NCBI RefSeq assembly: GCF_014639795.1
Contig: NZ_BMGC01000002.1
Coordinates: forward strand, 40,167 to 104,166
Source of the DNA: Gordonia jinhuaensis
Lineage (GTDB): Bacteria > Actinomycetota > Actinomycetes > Mycobacteriales > Mycobacteriaceae
Reading direction: 5' to 3'
DNA: 64,000 nt
Shown: in pieces, positions 35,732 through 46,819 of the stretch
Numbering within the stretch: the first letter of the stretch is position 1
Layout of the letters: every line of letters begins with the position of its first letter
The notes under the pieces: generated by a model
Told to the model about the DNA's origin: nothing
Seen by the model: the letters and a program-made list of their open reading frames with translations, nothing else
The model's database searches: none
Made by a program: the position numbers and the translations under genes

Positions 35732-38700
35732 GTGACACCGCCTCCCTCCCGCGCACGAATTCCCGGCCCCGGCCGCCTGGGGTTGCTCGACGCGTCGGCG
35801 TCGGAGAACCTCGATGCCCTCGGGTGGAACGACGAGAGGTCCACAGATCTGCTGTGGGCGCTCTCGCGTGCCCCGAGCCCTGATCTGACCCTGCGCACGC
35901 TCACCCGTCTGCACGATGAACTCGACGACGAGTGGACCGATGTCGACCGCCTGCTGCGTGACCGAGAATCGTTTCGCGGCAGGCTGTTCGGTGTCACCGG
36001 GGCCTCCGAGGCGTTGGGCGACCACCTCGCCGCCGAACCGCAGGACTGGCATCTGCTCTACCGGGACGAGCTGCCGACCGCCGAACAGATGCGCACGACG
36101 CTGCTCGATGCGGTGGGTGCGGTCGCCGAACCCGGCGAGGTGGAGAAGGGCAACCTGCTCTACCGCGCGGCCATTAGCGGTCCCAAGGCTGTGGTCGCAC
36201 TGCGCAACGCCTACCGCTCGATCCTGCTGCAGATCGCCGCACACGATCTGGCGCCGGTGGTCGAGGACGAACCCGTGGTGTATTTCCCTGAGGTCGGGGC
36301 GCTGCTGGCCGACCTCGCCGACGCCGCGCTGACCGCGGCGCTGGCGGTGGCGATCCGCGAGGTGTTCGGCGACGGCGAGATGACCGTGCGCCTCGGTGTC
36401 ATCGCGATGGGCAAGAGCGGCGCGCGCGAGTTGAACTACGTCTCCGACGTCGACGTGATCTTCGTCAGCGAGCCGGCCGACGGGACCAGTGCACGGCTGG
36501 CCGGGGAGATGATGCGGGTCGGGTCGCTGGCATTCTTCGAGGTCGACGCCGCGCTGCGCCCGGAGGGCAAGGCAGGGGCGCTGACCCGCACGCTGAACTC
36601 GCATGTGGCCTACTACGAGCGGTGGGCCAAGACCTGGGAGTTCCAGGCGCTGCTCAAGGCACGGCCGATGACCGGTGACATGGAGCTCGCACGTGCCTAC
36701 GTCGACGCGCTGAGCCCCATGGTGTGGACGGCCTCCGAGCGTGAGGATTTCGTCACCGAGGTGCAGGGCATGCGTGAGCGTGTCGAACAGTCGGTGCCCG
36801 AGGAACTGCGGGCCCGCGAACTCAAACTCGGCCGCGGCAGCATCCGCGATGTCGAATTCGCGGTGCAACTGCTGCAGCTGGTCCACGGCCGGGTGGACGA
36901 GTCGCTGCGCGTGCGGTCGACCGTGGGTGCGCTCAAAGCCCTCACCGAGGGCGGCTACGTCGGTCGCGACGACGGGGCGAACCTCACCGCGTCGTATGAG
37001 TTCCTGCGTCTGCTCGAACACCGACTGCAGCTGCAGAAACTCAAACGGACACATCTGCTCCCGCCGTTCGACGACTACGAGGCGATGCGCTGGCTGGCCC
37101 GCTCCGCGCATATCCGTCAGCGTGCCGACATGGACGCCACCGACGTCTTGCGCACCGAGATCCGCCACCAGGCCCAGCGGGTGCGGCGACTGCACGAGAA
37201 GCTGTTCTACCGCCCGCTGCTCGAGGCCGTGACGCACTTCGACACCGACGAACTCCAACTCAGCGACGAGGCGGCGATCAAGCGGCTGTATGCGCTGGGG
37301 TACGCCCAGCCCGACCACGCACTCGGACACCTGCGTGCACTGGTCGCCGAGGGGGGACGTCGTGGTGCCATCCAGGAGATGCTGCTGCCGACGCTGCTCG
37401 AATGGATCTCGCGCACACCCGATCCCGACGCCGGATTGCTCAACTACCGTCGGCTGTCGGAGGCGCTGGAGAACCAGGAATGGTTCCTGCGGCTGCTGCG
37501 AGATGAAGGTGCGGTGGCCGAGCGGCTCATGCGCGTGCTGGGCACCTCGCCGTATGTGGCCGACCTGCTGACGCGCTCGCCCGAGGTGATCCGGCTCTAC
37601 CAGGACGGCGCCCGCGGCCCGCGGCTGCTCGAAATCGACACCGACGACGTGGCGCATGGGATCGTCGCCTCGGCGATGCGCCAGTCCGACCCCGACCGCG
37701 CGATCGCGGTCGCACGGTCGTTGCGTCGCGCCGAGCTCGCGCGGATCGCCTCGGCCGACATCCTCGGGATGCTCGACGTGCCACAGGTGGTCGCGGCGTT
37801 GTCCTCGGTGTGGTCGGCGGTGCTCAATGCCGCACTCGAGGTGGTGGTCCGGTCGATGACCGCGGGAGGCACCGAACCGGCCCCGGCGCGCATCGCGGTC
37901 ATCGGGATGGGACGCCTGGGGGGCAATGAGCTCGGTTACGGTTCCGATGCCGACGTGCTGTTCGTGTGTCAGCCCAATCCCGACGTGGACGAACCCAAAG
38001 CCGTCCGGTGGGCGAACATGGTCGCCGACCGGGTGCGCTCGGTGCTCGGCAAGCCGACCGCCGATCCGCCGCTGGAGGTCGACACCGGATTGCGCCCGGA
38101 AGGGCGCAACGGTCCGGTGGTGCGCACGCTCGCCGCCTACCGGGCCTACTACCACCAGTGGGCACAGCCCTGGGAGGTCCAGGCACTGCTGCGTGCGCAT
38201 CAGGTGGCCGGTGACGACCAGCTCGGCATCGACTTCCTGCACATGATCGATGACATCCGCTATCCGCAGGGCGGAGTGTCGCGCGACGCGGTTCGCGAGA
38301 TCCGCCGCATCAAGGCCCGAGTCGACTCCGAACGCCTTCCGCGCGGCGCGGATCCGGCGACACACACCAAACTGGGGCGCGGCGGCCTCGCCGACATCGA
38401 ATGGACCGTGCAGCTGATCCAGCTGCGCTTCGCCCACCGGTTGCCGTCGCTGCACAACACCTCCACGCTGGAGACGCTCGACGCGATCGGGTCGGCCGAA
38501 TTGCTCAGCGAGACCGACGTGGGACTACTCAAAGACGCGTGGATCACCGCGACGAAGGCGCGGAATGCGTTGGTGCTGGTGCGCGGCAAGCCCGTCGACC
38601 AGTTGCCCGGTCTCGGTCATCAGCTGCGCTCGGTCGCATATGCGGCCGGATGGCCAGACGGGCAGGCCTCGGAGTTCCTCGAGCACTACCTGCGCGTGAC

Positions 38701-38743
38701 GCGTCGTGCGAAAGCCGTGGTGGTCAAGATCTTCGGCGCGTGA
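35732..38743 (+). CDS. glnE: Bifunctional glutamine-synthetase adenylyltransferase/deadenylase
   Basis: 1003 residues, full length. Two nucleotidyltransferase domains carry the twin motifs [21 protein letters not shown] (N-terminal) and [21 protein letters not shown] (C-terminal), each followed by a GlnD-UR_UTase-type helical region ([15 protein letters not shown] and [15 protein letters not shown]). It adenylylates and deadenylylates the active-site tyrosine loop of GlnA1 to tune ammonium assimilation. GTG 35732 is preceded by TAAGTT (35720-35725) with 6 nt, so leaderless translation is likely. The next gene overlaps its stop by 4 bp. Confidence 0.97.
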   Translation: MTPPPSRARIPGPGRLGLLDASASENLDALGWNDERSTDLLWALSRAPSPDLTLRTLTRLHDELDDEWTDVDRLLRDRESFRGRLFGVTGASEALGDHLAAEPQDWHLLYRDELPTAEQMRTTLLDAVGAVAEPGEVEKGNLLYRAAISGPKAVVALRNAYRSILLQIAAHDLAPVVEDEPVVYFPEVGALLADLADAALTAALAVAIREVFGDGEMTVRLGVIAMGKSGARELNYVSDVDVIFVSEPADGTSARLAGEMMRVGSLAFFEVDAALRPEGKAGALTRTLNSHVAYYERWAKTWEFQALLKARPMTGDMELARAYVDALSPMVWTASEREDFVTEVQGMRERVEQSVPEELRARELKLGRGSIRDVEFAVQLLQLVHGRVDESLRVRSTVGALKALTEGGYVGRDDGANLTASYEFLRLLEHRLQLQKLKRTHLLPPFDDYEAMRWLARSAHIRQRADMDATDVLRTEIRHQAQRVRRLHEKLFYRPLLEAVTHFDTDELQLSDEAAIKRLYALGYAQPDHALGHLRALVAEGGRRGAIQEMLLPTLLEWISRTPDPDAGLLNYRRLSEALENQEWFLRLLRDEGAVAERLMRVLGTSPYVADLLTRSPEVIRLYQDGARGPRLLEIDTDDVAHGIVASAMRQSDPDRAIAVARSLRRAELARIASADILGMLDVPQVVAALSSVWSAVLNAALEVVVRSMTAGGTEPAPARIAVIGMGRLGGNELGYGSDADVLFVCQPNPDVDEPKAVRWANMVADRVRSVLGKPTADPPLEVDTGLRPEGRNGPVVRTLAAYRAYYHQWAQPWEVQALLRAHQVAGDDQLGIDFLHMIDDIRYPQGGVSRDAVREIRRIKARVDSERLPRGADPATHTKLGRGGLADIEWTVQLIQLRFAHRLPSLHNTSTLETLDAIGSAELLSETDVGLLKDAWITATKARNALVLVRGKPVDQLPGLGHQLRSVAYAAGWPDGQASEFLEHYLRVTRRAKAVVVKIFGA

Positions 38744-39714
38744 GGCGCTGGCCGTCGCCACCGCGCGGGGGATTGACCGCAGTGCTGTGGTTCCTCGTGG
38801 TGGCTCTCGGCTGGGCGATGCTGGCCGTCACGGCCGTGGCCGTGTGGCTGCACTGGTATCCCTCGCATGGCCAGAATGCCGTGGCGGCAACGAGTTTCGT
38901 GCCGTGGGCGATCATCGCCGCGGTACTGGGCGTCGTGGCCCTCTCGCTCACGCGACGATGGATCACGTTGGGCCTCACGGTGATCGCCGCGGTGGCGCTG
39001 GTGTGGACGCAAATCCCGCTCTGGCATGCCGACGCGGCCGCGCACGGCCGGCGGCTGGTGGTGGTGCAGTCCAACATCCGGCTCGGACAGGGTGACGTGA
39101 CGACGCTGGTGAAGCGGGTGCGCGACGAGAACGCCGACCTGCTGACCGTCGAGGAACTCACCCCGCAAGCGTTGTCGCGCCTGCACGCCGCGGGGATCTC
39201 GGCCGAGTTGGGCTACGAGTACACCGCGGCCGACAGCGGTGGTCGCGGAGCCGGAGTGTTCAGCCGCACCGCGCTTCGCGACGGCGTGCTGCTCGACGGT
39301 CACACGCTCAACAACGTGCGCGCGGTGACCGCGGTCCCCGGAGTCGGTGATGTGACGATCTACGCCGTCCACCTGCTCGCACCGTGGCCGGATCCGCCGA
39401 GCAGGTGGACCGGCGAGCTCGCGGCGATGCGTGCGGACTGGATGTCTCGCTCCGGGCCCGTGCTCGCCTCCGGCGACTACAACTCGACCTACGACCACAA
39501 ACAGTTCCGCGACCTGCTCACCGGCGGATTCGCCGACGCGGCTGTGCAATCGGGCAGTGGCTTCCTGCCGACCTTTCCGCGTGACCGCGTCTATCCGCCG
39601 TTGATCGGCATCGACCATGTGGTCTCACGCGGCTTTGTCGCCGACTCGGTGCGCAGCTTCGACGTCCCGGGCTCCGATCACCGCGGAATCGTGGTCACGC
39701 TGCGCGCGTCGTGA
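38740..39714 (+). CDS. Membrane-anchored endonuclease/exonuclease/phosphatase-family protein
   Basis: 324 residues. Three hydrophobic segments fill the first ~95 residues ([48 protein letters not shown]). The EEP domain follows: [21 protein letters not shown] (catalytic Glu), [13 protein letters not shown] (Asp/Asn) and SDHRGIVV (catalytic His). Similar proteins act on phosphodiesters or lipids at the membrane. GTG 38740 overlaps the glnE stop (GTGA), so it is translationally coupled to glnE, although no functional connection is obvious. Confidence 0.88.
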   Translation: MRRWPSPPRGGLTAVLWFLVVALGWAMLAVTAVAVWLHWYPSHGQNAVAATSFVPWAIIAAVLGVVALSLTRRWITLGLTVIAAVALVWTQIPLWHADAAAHGRRLVVVQSNIRLGQGDVTTLVKRVRDENADLLTVEELTPQALSRLHAAGISAELGYEYTAADSGGRGAGVFSRTALRDGVLLDGHTLNNVRAVTAVPGVGDVTIYAVHLLAPWPDPPSRWTGELAAMRADWMSRSGPVLASGDYNSTYDHKQFRDLLTGGFADAAVQSGSGFLPTFPRDRVYPPLIGIDHVVSRGFVADSVRSFDVPGSDHRGIVVTLRAS

Positions 39715-39809
39715 CCCGTCGCTGATCCACGCGCACACCTGCTCCGGTCGTCACCACTGTCCTCAGTTGTCGTGCCCAGTCGTCTGTTGTGCCCAGTCGT
39801 CTGTTGTTC

Positions 39810-40829
39810 TCAGTCGTCACCCTTGGTGACGAAACCCTTCGAGACCATCCAGTCGCGCGCCACGTCGGCCGGCTCGCGGCCGTCGACGTCGACCTGGCGG
39901 TTGAGCTCGGTGATCGCCTGGATGGTCAGTGCATCCGAGACCGGCTTGGTGATCTTGGCGATCGACGGGTACTTCTTGGCGATCGAGGTGCGCATCACCA
40001 CGGCGGCGTTGTAGTTCGGGAAGAACTTCTTGTCGTCCTCGAGCAGCGCGAGGTTGAGTGCCTTGATGCGTCCGTCGGTGGTGAACACCTCGCCGAAGTT
40101 GCAGTTTCCGTTGGCGATCGCCTGATAGATGATGCCGGACTGCAAGATCTTGATCGGGACCGAGCCGGCGTCGAAACCGTAAGCCTGCGCCATGCCGGGG
40201 AAACCGTCACGGCGACTTCGGAACTCGGTCTCCAGGCAGGTGGCCGCCGCACCCGGGTCGCGTCGTACGAGATCGGCGTACTGCGACAGCGTGCGGATCC
40301 CGGTTCTCGTCAGCGTCGCCTGGTTGGTGGCCAGCGCGTAGGTGTTGTTCAGCGGAGCGGGATTGACCCAGGTGAGTCCGTGGTGCTCGCGGTCCTCGGC
40401 GGCGACCGCCGCGAACTGCTCGGCGGGGTCGGTGATCGGCTTCTCGTGTTTGAGATAGGTGATCCACGCAGTGCCGGTGTACTCGTAGGTGATGTCGACC
40501 TGACCGGACTCCATTGCCGCACGCACACTCTGCGAACCGGAGATGTTGGTCAGATCGCGCACATCGGCACCCGCCGCCGACAGTGCGAACTCGAGGATGT
40601 AGCCGAGGATGATCTGCTCGGTGAAGTCCTTGCTGCCCACGGTGATCTTGGCACCCTTGAGATCGTCCTGCGGTGTGATGCTGCCGGAACCGACAGCCAG
40701 CGGCACGGCGCTTCCCGATTGCAGACCGCAGGCGGCGACGATGCTCACGAGTGCGGCGATCACCGCCAGCACCGCCACGCGTGGTGTCGAACCGATGCGT
40801 CGTGTCACACCACCGGTGCCCCGGATCAT
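39810..40829 (-). CDS. Glycine betaine/choline ABC transporter substrate-binding lipoprotein
   Basis: 339 residues. A lipoprotein signal ends with lipobox IVAACGLQSG. The mature protein contains ITVGSKDFTEQIILGYILE and VDITYEYTGTAWITYL, typical of OpuAC/ProX-type quaternary-amine binding proteins (PF04069). Exported and tethered to the membrane, it would capture compatible solutes. ATG 40829 overlaps the stop of the preceding permease by 4 bp; last gene of the four-gene operon. Confidence 0.92.
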   Translation of the reverse strand: MIRGTGGVTRRIGSTPRVAVLAVIAALVSIVAACGLQSGSAVPLAVGSGSITPQDDLKGAKITVGSKDFTEQIILGYILEFALSAAGADVRDLTNISGSQSVRAAMESGQVDITYEYTGTAWITYLKHEKPITDPAEQFAAVAAEDREHHGLTWVNPAPLNNTYALATNQATLTRTGIRTLSQYADLVRRDPGAAATCLETEFRSRRDGFPGMAQAYGFDAGSVPIKILQSGIIYQAIANGNCNFGEVFTTDGRIKALNLALLEDDKKFFPNYNAAVVMRTSIAKKYPSIAKITKPVSDALTIQAITELNRQVDVDGREPADVARDWMVSKGFVTKGDD

Positions 40830-41617
40830 CGCAGGCCCTTCGGTCCGAGGAAGCGTTCGGCCAGCGCGCCGACCCAGTCGACCACCAGCGCCAGGCACAC
40901 CGATAGACCGGCGCCCAGATACAGGGTGACGTTGTCGCGCAGCTTGTATCCGGTGTCGATGAGGATGCCGAGTCCGCCGGCATCGACGAGGAAGGCCAGG
41001 GTGGCGGTGCCGACGGCCAGCACCAGCGAGGTACGCAGGCCGGCGAGGATATAGGGCACGGCCAACGGCAGTTCGATGCGGAACAATATCTCCCTGGCCG
41101 ACATCCCCTGTCCGCGTGCAGCATCGATGAGTGTGGGGTCCACCGAGTCGATGCCCAGCATGGTGTTGCGCAACACGGGCAGCAGCGAGTAGAAGGCGAT
41201 CGGCAACACGCCGATCCAGAAGCCGGTTTGTGAGGTCCAGAGGAAGAACAGCACCAGCAGACCGATCGCCGGTGCGGCCTGACCGATGTTGCCGATCCCG
41301 ATGAAGATCGGTTTGAGGGGTCGGAATCGCCTGCGGGTCAGCAGAACTCCCAGCGGAACCGACACCGCCACCACAATCGCGGTGATCGCGATGGTCAGCA
41401 GCAGGTGTTCGCCGATCAGCTGGCTCACGTAGGAGGCGTTGACGGTGGCCTTCTGCGTCGCGGTGAGATCCTGACTGAACACCCAGGAGAACAGCGCGAC
41501 GGCGATCACGATGACGATGACCGGGGTCAGCAGGATGTCGAGCTGACCCGCGAGCCGATTGACCGACCCGCCACCGGTGGTGGATTTCGCCTTGGCGTCG
41601 GCGACTGTGGTGGTCAT
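40826..41617 (-). CDS. ABC transporter permease (Opu type)
   Basis: 263 residues with about six hydrophobic segments and the EAA-like loop (GIDSVDPTLIDAARGQGMSAREILFRIELPLA, part quoted by position). Homologous to the other permease of the operon, so the channel is a heterodimer. ATG 41617 overlaps the ATPase stop by 4 bp (ATGA). Confidence 0.9.
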   Translation of the reverse strand: MTTTVADAKAKSTTGGGSVNRLAGQLDILLTPVIVIVIAVALFSWVFSQDLTATQKATVNASYVSQLIGEHLLLTIAITAIVVAVSVPLGVLLTRRRFRPLKPIFIGIGNIGQAAPAIGLLVLFFLWTSQTGFWIGVLPIAFYSLLPVLRNTMLGIDSVDPTLIDAARGQGMSAREILFRIELPLAVPYILAGLRTSLVLAVGTATLAFLVDAGGLGILIDTGYKLRDNVTLYLGAGLSVCLALVVDWVGALAERFLGPKGLR

Positions 41618-43011
41618 CGGTGCGCCTGCTCGGGGTCGTCGGCAGCCGCCGAGCCGTCGCTGTCGGTCTCGTCGGCGCTGCGAGCCCGCTCCGCCTTCGC
41701 GGCTTCAGCGGCCTTCTCGATGGGATCGCGGACGTCGGGGACGCCGGGCCCGGGTGCGGGGGAGGAGTCGTCGTCGGACTCGTCGTGATCGTGGGCGTGT
41801 TCCTCGTGCAGTGTGCGCACCGTGCTGATGAGCGTGTCGATGGTCACCACACCCTCGTAGCGGCCACGAACACCGGTGACGATCGCAGAGGCACTCGAAT
41901 CGGCGAGGATCGCCTCGAGGGCATCCTGCAGCGTGGAACGCAGGCTCACCAACTCGCCGACGGGCTCACCCACGTCGCGGAGCGATCGCGCGTCGCGCAG
42001 ATCGCGCTGTCGCACCCAGCGCACAGGCCGATCGCGCGAGTCGAGGATGATGCCCCAGTCGCGCACCTGATCGCGCAGATAGTCCACCGGATCGTCCTCA
42101 CGCGCCGTGGGTCGCCGTTCGATCTCCACGTCGCGCACGCGCAGCAGGGTCAGCTGCTGAAGGGAGGCGTCGGAGCCGACGAACTTCGCGACGGTGTCGT
42201 TGGCCGGTGCGGCCAGGATGGCCTCGGGGGTGTCGTACTGCAGCACCTTGGACTGGTAGCCGAGAACGGCGATGCGGTCACCGAGCTTCACCGCCTCGGA
42301 GAAGTCGTGGGTGACGAACACGATGGTCTTGTGCAACTCGTCCTGCAGTCGCAGCAGCTCGTCTTGGAGAAGTCCGCGGGTGATCGGGTCGACGGCGCCG
42401 AAGGGCTCGTCCATCAGCAGGATCGGGGGATCGGCAGCCAACGCCCGCGCGACACCCACGCGCTGCTGCTGCCCGCCGGAGAGCTGGCGGGGGTAGCGGT
42501 CGCGGAACTCGGCGGGGTCGAGCCCCACCAGGTCGAGCATCTCCTCGACGCGGTCCTTGATGCGCGACTTCTTCCACTTCAGCAGTCGGGGCACGGTGCC
42601 CACGTTCTGCGCGACCGTCAGATGCGGGAAGAGCCCGGCGGACTGGATGGAATAGCCGATGTTGCGGCGCAATTCGTTGGCGTTGAGGTCCTTGTTGTCG
42701 CGACCGGCGATGGTGATGCGCCCGGAGGTGGGCTCGATCAGCCGGTTGATCATCCGCATCGTGGTGGTCTTGCCGCAGCCGGACGGGCCCACGAAGATCA
42801 CGGTCTCGCCCGCGGGAATGGTCAGGTTGACGTCGTCGACGGCGGGCCGCCCGGCGCCCGGGTACTCCTTGGTGACGTGGTCGAGGACGATCTCGACACC
42901 GGTGTGTTCGGCGTTCGACCCGGTGGCGTTCGACCCGGTGGCCTTCGTGTCCTCGGTCCGGTGGTCGCCGCTGGTCGGAGTATCGGCTGTCTTCGGATCG
43001 CTGGTGGTCAT
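41614..43011 (-). CDS. Glycine betaine/choline ABC transporter ATP-binding protein with CBS region
   Basis: 465 residues. Walker A VGPSGCGKTTTM, signature LSGGQQQRVGVARAL, Walker B ILLMDEPFGAVDP and H-loop VFVTHDFSEA. A CBS-like regulatory region follows (about residues 280-400, ending YEGVVTIDTLISTV), as in OpuA-type ATPases that sense ionic strength. The C-terminal ~65 residues are His/Asp/Glu-rich and disordered (EEHAHDHDESDDDSS). The N-terminus has a Thr/Asp-rich ~35-residue extension. The ATG overlaps the upstream permease stop by 4 bp. Confidence 0.92.
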   Translation of the reverse strand: MTTSDPKTADTPTSGDHRTEDTKATGSNATGSNAEHTGVEIVLDHVTKEYPGAGRPAVDDVNLTIPAGETVIFVGPSGCGKTTTMRMINRLIEPTSGRITIAGRDNKDLNANELRRNIGYSIQSAGLFPHLTVAQNVGTVPRLLKWKKSRIKDRVEEMLDLVGLDPAEFRDRYPRQLSGGQQQRVGVARALAADPPILLMDEPFGAVDPITRGLLQDELLRLQDELHKTIVFVTHDFSEAVKLGDRIAVLGYQSKVLQYDTPEAILAAPANDTVAKFVGSDASLQQLTLLRVRDVEIERRPTAREDDPVDYLRDQVRDWGIILDSRDRPVRWVRQRDLRDARSLRDVGEPVGELVSLRSTLQDALEAILADSSASAIVTGVRGRYEGVVTIDTLISTVRTLHEEHAHDHDESDDDSSPAPGPGVPDVRDPIEKAAEAAKAERARSADETDSDGSAAADDPEQAHR

Positions 43012-43655
43012 CGAATGCCCTTCGGAGTGGTGAGCTTGCCGATGGCAAGCAGGATGCCGTCGAGGATCAGCGCGAGGATCACGATGAGGACGGTTCCGGT
43101 GAGGGCCTGCGGCACCGCTGTCGGACTGCCGACGCGGGCGAGACCGGAGAAGATGAGGTTGCCCAGTCCGGGACCCTTCGCGTATGCGGCGATGGCGAGG
43201 ATGCCCATCGCCATCTGCGCCGACACCCGGATGCCGGACAGGATGGACGGCCAGGCCAGGGGGAGTTCGATCCGGCCGAGGATGCGCAGCCGGTTCATAC
43301 CGATACCCCGGGCGGCGTCGGTGACCGCGGGGTCGACCGACGACAGGCCGATGATGGTGTTGCGGATGATCGGCAGCAGCGAATACAGCACGAGCGCGAT
43401 GACCGACGGCGCGACACCGAGTCCGACGATGGGGATCAGCACGCCGAGGAGCGCGAATGACGGAACCGTCAGGATGACACTCGACAGCGCGGTGGCCGCC
43501 GCGGATCCGATGGGGCTGCGATAGACCAGAATGCCCACCACGACACCGATCACCGAGGCGACGACGAGGCACTGCACCACGGCACTGACATGCAGGTAGG
43601 AGTCGGTGAGCAATTGCTCTCGCCGAGTGGTGATGAAATCCCAGATCGCGTTCAG
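43008..43655 (-). CDS. ABC transporter permease (Opu type), first gene of the operon, probable CTG start
   Basis: 215 residues with about five to six hydrophobic segments and the permease loop SSVDPAVTDAARGIGMNRLR. Homologues begin right before a 'NAIWDFI'-like sequence. Here the only initiator in the right place is CTG at 43655, with GGGAG 6-7 nt upstream; using an ATG further upstream would add ~50-75 basic, low-complexity residues (e.g. RSARPRTDRTRLTRTRE) that do not resemble the family. The start is therefore uncertain. The operon order is permease, ATPase, permease, binding protein, each overlapping the next by ATGA. Confidence 0.85.
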   Translation of the reverse strand: MNAIWDFITTRREQLLTDSYLHVSAVVQCLVVASVIGVVVGILVYRSPIGSAAATALSSVILTVPSFALLGVLIPIVGLGVAPSVIALVLYSLLPIIRNTIIGLSSVDPAVTDAARGIGMNRLRILGRIELPLAWPSILSGIRVSAQMAMGILAIAAYAKGPGLGNLIFSGLARVGSPTAVPQALTGTVLIVILALILDGILLAIGKLTTPKGIR

Positions 43656-44017
43656 TGCGAACTCCCTTGTCCTCGTCAGCCGGGTGCGGTCGGTACGCGG
43701 GCGTGCCGACCTGTGCGCAGGGGACTGGAGTCGCCGTGTGGCTACAGCGACCGGTACGCGCCCCGGCCTGAGTGGATTTCGTCCGCTCACCACCGTAATC
43801 GTGCAGCGCATCGACAAGAAATGCAGGATCGAGAATTTCGCGGGTTTGCACGCGTGGATATGTCCGGAGAGCTGCGTCACGCTGCGGGTTCATGTCCTGT
43901 GCTCACAGGTGAAGGGCAGCAAAAATTCTTTCCATAGGAAAGCAAAATCTGATCTGACGGCCGCGCGGAACCGGCTGCTGAGTCATCCCACCGACAGGCG
44001 AGCATCACGCAGAGTGG
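43656..44017. other. Intergenic region upstream of the Opu-type operon
   Basis: 362 bp between the start of the leftward ABC operon and the stop of the leftward marR gene. It probably contains the operon promoter and 5' leader. A relatively A-rich patch (43920-43955, AAAAATTCTTTCC and GGAAAGCAAAATC) stands out in this GC-rich DNA, and TTCTTTCC/GGAAAG form a short dyad. No gene or known riboswitch is recognised. Confidence 0.5.
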
Positions 44018-44593
44018 TCATTCCGCGGCGTGCGATTCTTCCGTGTTGATCGGCTTTTCCTCTGTGATCGATCCTTCCGCGGCGATCGATCTCTCCGCGG
44101 CGATCGATCTCTCCGCGGCGATCGACCTCTCCTCGGCCGGGAGGTACAGGTCGAGATCGCGCATCATCTCGGTCAGTAGCTGGCGGAGTGTCTCCTGTTG
44201 CGACTCGGAGAGCCCCGCGTCATATCTCTGGCTGTCTCGCGTGACCTGCTGAACCCGTCTGAGCAGATCCGCTCCCGCTGCGGTGATGCGGCATTCCAGG
44301 ATCCGTCCGTGTTCTGGATGCGGTGAACGGGTCAGGAGGCCTCGTTCGACCAGGCCGGCGACCGCGGTTGACATCGACTGCGGTGTGACCCCGGACCGGG
44401 CACTGAGCTGCGCCCCCGACAGTGCCTCGGGATGGGCGACGTCGAGCTGAGCCAGGGCGGAGAGCTGCGACTGCGTCAGCCCGAACTCGCGGAGATCCTC
44501 GTCGAGGCGTTTGGACAGTGCGGTGCTGACGCGGCGGAGCAGGTAGGGCACACGGCGGCCGAAATCCTCGGCCACGCGGTCGTTGTCGTCCAC
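44018..44593 (-). CDS. MarR-family transcriptional regulator with a repeat-built C-terminal tail
   Basis: 191 residues. The winged-helix core (about 15-145) includes FGLTQSQLSALAQLD, SARSGVTPQSMSTAVAGLVERGLLTR and the wing SPHPEHGRILECRITAAG. The last ~40 residues consist of near-identical ERSIAA hexapeptides then EGSITEEKPINTEESHAAE, an acidic low-complexity tail not usual in MarR proteins. GTG 44593 lies 6 nt after TACTAT (44600-44605, minus strand), implying a leaderless mRNA, and the adjacent perfect inverted repeat is the likely operator for autorepression and control of the divergent VOC gene. Confidence 0.92.
   Translation of the reverse strand: MDDNDRVAEDFGRRVPYLLRRVSTALSKRLDEDLREFGLTQSQLSALAQLDVAHPEALSGAQLSARSGVTPQSMSTAVAGLVERGLLTRSPHPEHGRILECRITAAGADLLRRVQQVTRDSQRYDAGLSESQQETLRQLLTEMMRDLDLYLPAEERSIAAERSIAAERSIAAEGSITEEKPINTEESHAAE
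44063..44134. repeat. 18-bp tandem repeats encoding the MarR tail
   Basis: Two exact copies of GGCGATCGATCTCTCCGC (44081-44098 and 44099-44116), flanked by degenerate copies at 44063-44080 and 44117-44134. In frame they encode the hexapeptide ERSIAA (minus strand), so copy-number change would lengthen or shorten the tail without a frameshift. Confidence 0.85.
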
Positions 44594-44605
44594 ACCCTGA
44601 TAGTA

Positions 44606-44643
44606 ATGTCAGGCACCTGAGACTAATATCAGGTGCCTGACAT
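44606..44643. promoter_or_regulatory. Perfect 15-bp inverted repeat: probable MarR operator
   Basis: ATGTCAGGCACCTGA (44606-44620), 8-nt spacer GACTAATA, TCAGGTGCCTGACAT (44629-44643). The dyad sits between the divergent marR and VOC genes and abuts the marR -10-like TACTAT. Size, symmetry and position fit a MarR-dimer binding site controlling both genes. Confidence 0.8.
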
Positions 44644-44686
44644 ATTGATGTCGGACTCCGCACTCTCGTCAACGATCGGATGCCCC

Positions 44687-45085
44687 ATGAAACTTGCTTC
44701 GATACGCCTGATCACCAGTCGCCTCGACGAATTGGTCGAGTTCTATGAACGGGTCACCGGTGGGACCTTCGACCGTCCCAATCCGGTGTTCGCCGAGCTG
44801 GTGACGGCCGGCGGGACCCTCGCTCTCGGTGGTGATGCGACACTGCCGTTGTTCCCCGGTACCGGATTGACCGCCGGATCGAACGCCAGCGCGATCATCG
44901 AGTTCCAGGTCGACGATGTCGACGCCGAACGTGCGCGGCTCGGCGATCGAGTCCGGGTTCTGCAGGAGCCCGTCACTCTTCCCTGGGGCAACCGGGCGAT
45001 GATGCTCGCCGACCCCGATGGCAACCGGGTCAATCTCTACGCGCCTGATACCGAGGAGGCCAAGGCCCGGTTCGCCGACCGCTGA
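44687..45085 (+). CDS. VOC (glyoxalase/bleomycin resistance/dioxygenase) superfamily protein
   Basis: 132 residues with one VOC module: LASIRLITSRLDELVEFYERVTG at the start, IEFQVDDVDAERARL in the middle, and MLADPDGNRVNLYAP at the end with a metal-ligand Glu/Asp region. It could bind or modify a small toxic electrophile or antibiotic. ATG 44687 is chosen; an upstream in-frame ATG at 44633 would place the start inside the operator. Likely repressed by the divergent MarR protein, which may sense the same compound. Confidence 0.85.
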   Translation: MKLASIRLITSRLDELVEFYERVTGGTFDRPNPVFAELVTAGGTLALGGDATLPLFPGTGLTAGSNASAIIEFQVDDVDAERARLGDRVRVLQEPVTLPWGNRAMMLADPDGNRVNLYAPDTEEAKARFADR

Positions 45086-45130
45086 CGGGTGCGCGAACGC
45101 CGGGGCGGTCACGACCCCCGGGACAGACGA

Positions 45131-45172
45131 ATCGGCCCGCCCGGGATCGAGGTGATCGCCGAGCGGGCCGAT
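45131..45172. terminator. Hairpin between convergent VOC and glnA1 genes
   Basis: ATCGGCCCGC (45131-45140) and GCGGGCCGAT (45163-45172), a 10-bp perfect stem with a 22-nt loop, midway between two convergent stop codons. Confidence 0.65.
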
Positions 45173-45231
45173 GCGAAAGCGCGAGCTGCGGGCCGACTTG
45201 CCAGAATTACCAGGTCAGCGGACCGAGCGGG

Positions 45232-46665
<1,434 letters not shown>

Positions 46666-46819
46666 CGTGCTCCTTCGCTGTCGTTTCAGCCGGCCGGAGT
46701 TAAAGGACTCCGACAAGCATCATTGCAGTGCCGTGACCACACGGCAGACACTGCCACCCGCCTGTCGCCGACGATGTCGTCAGACCAACGGGATTCCACG
46801 CAGACGCTATGGATTCCAC

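Noticed and set aside
35714..38455. 913-codon frame antisense to glnE
   Set aside because: Shadow of glnE; no domain, and the sense strand encodes a full GlnE.
44063..44134. Possible CRISPR-like or iteron repeats
   Set aside because: The 18-bp units are contiguous without spacers and in frame in marR, so they are coding repeats.
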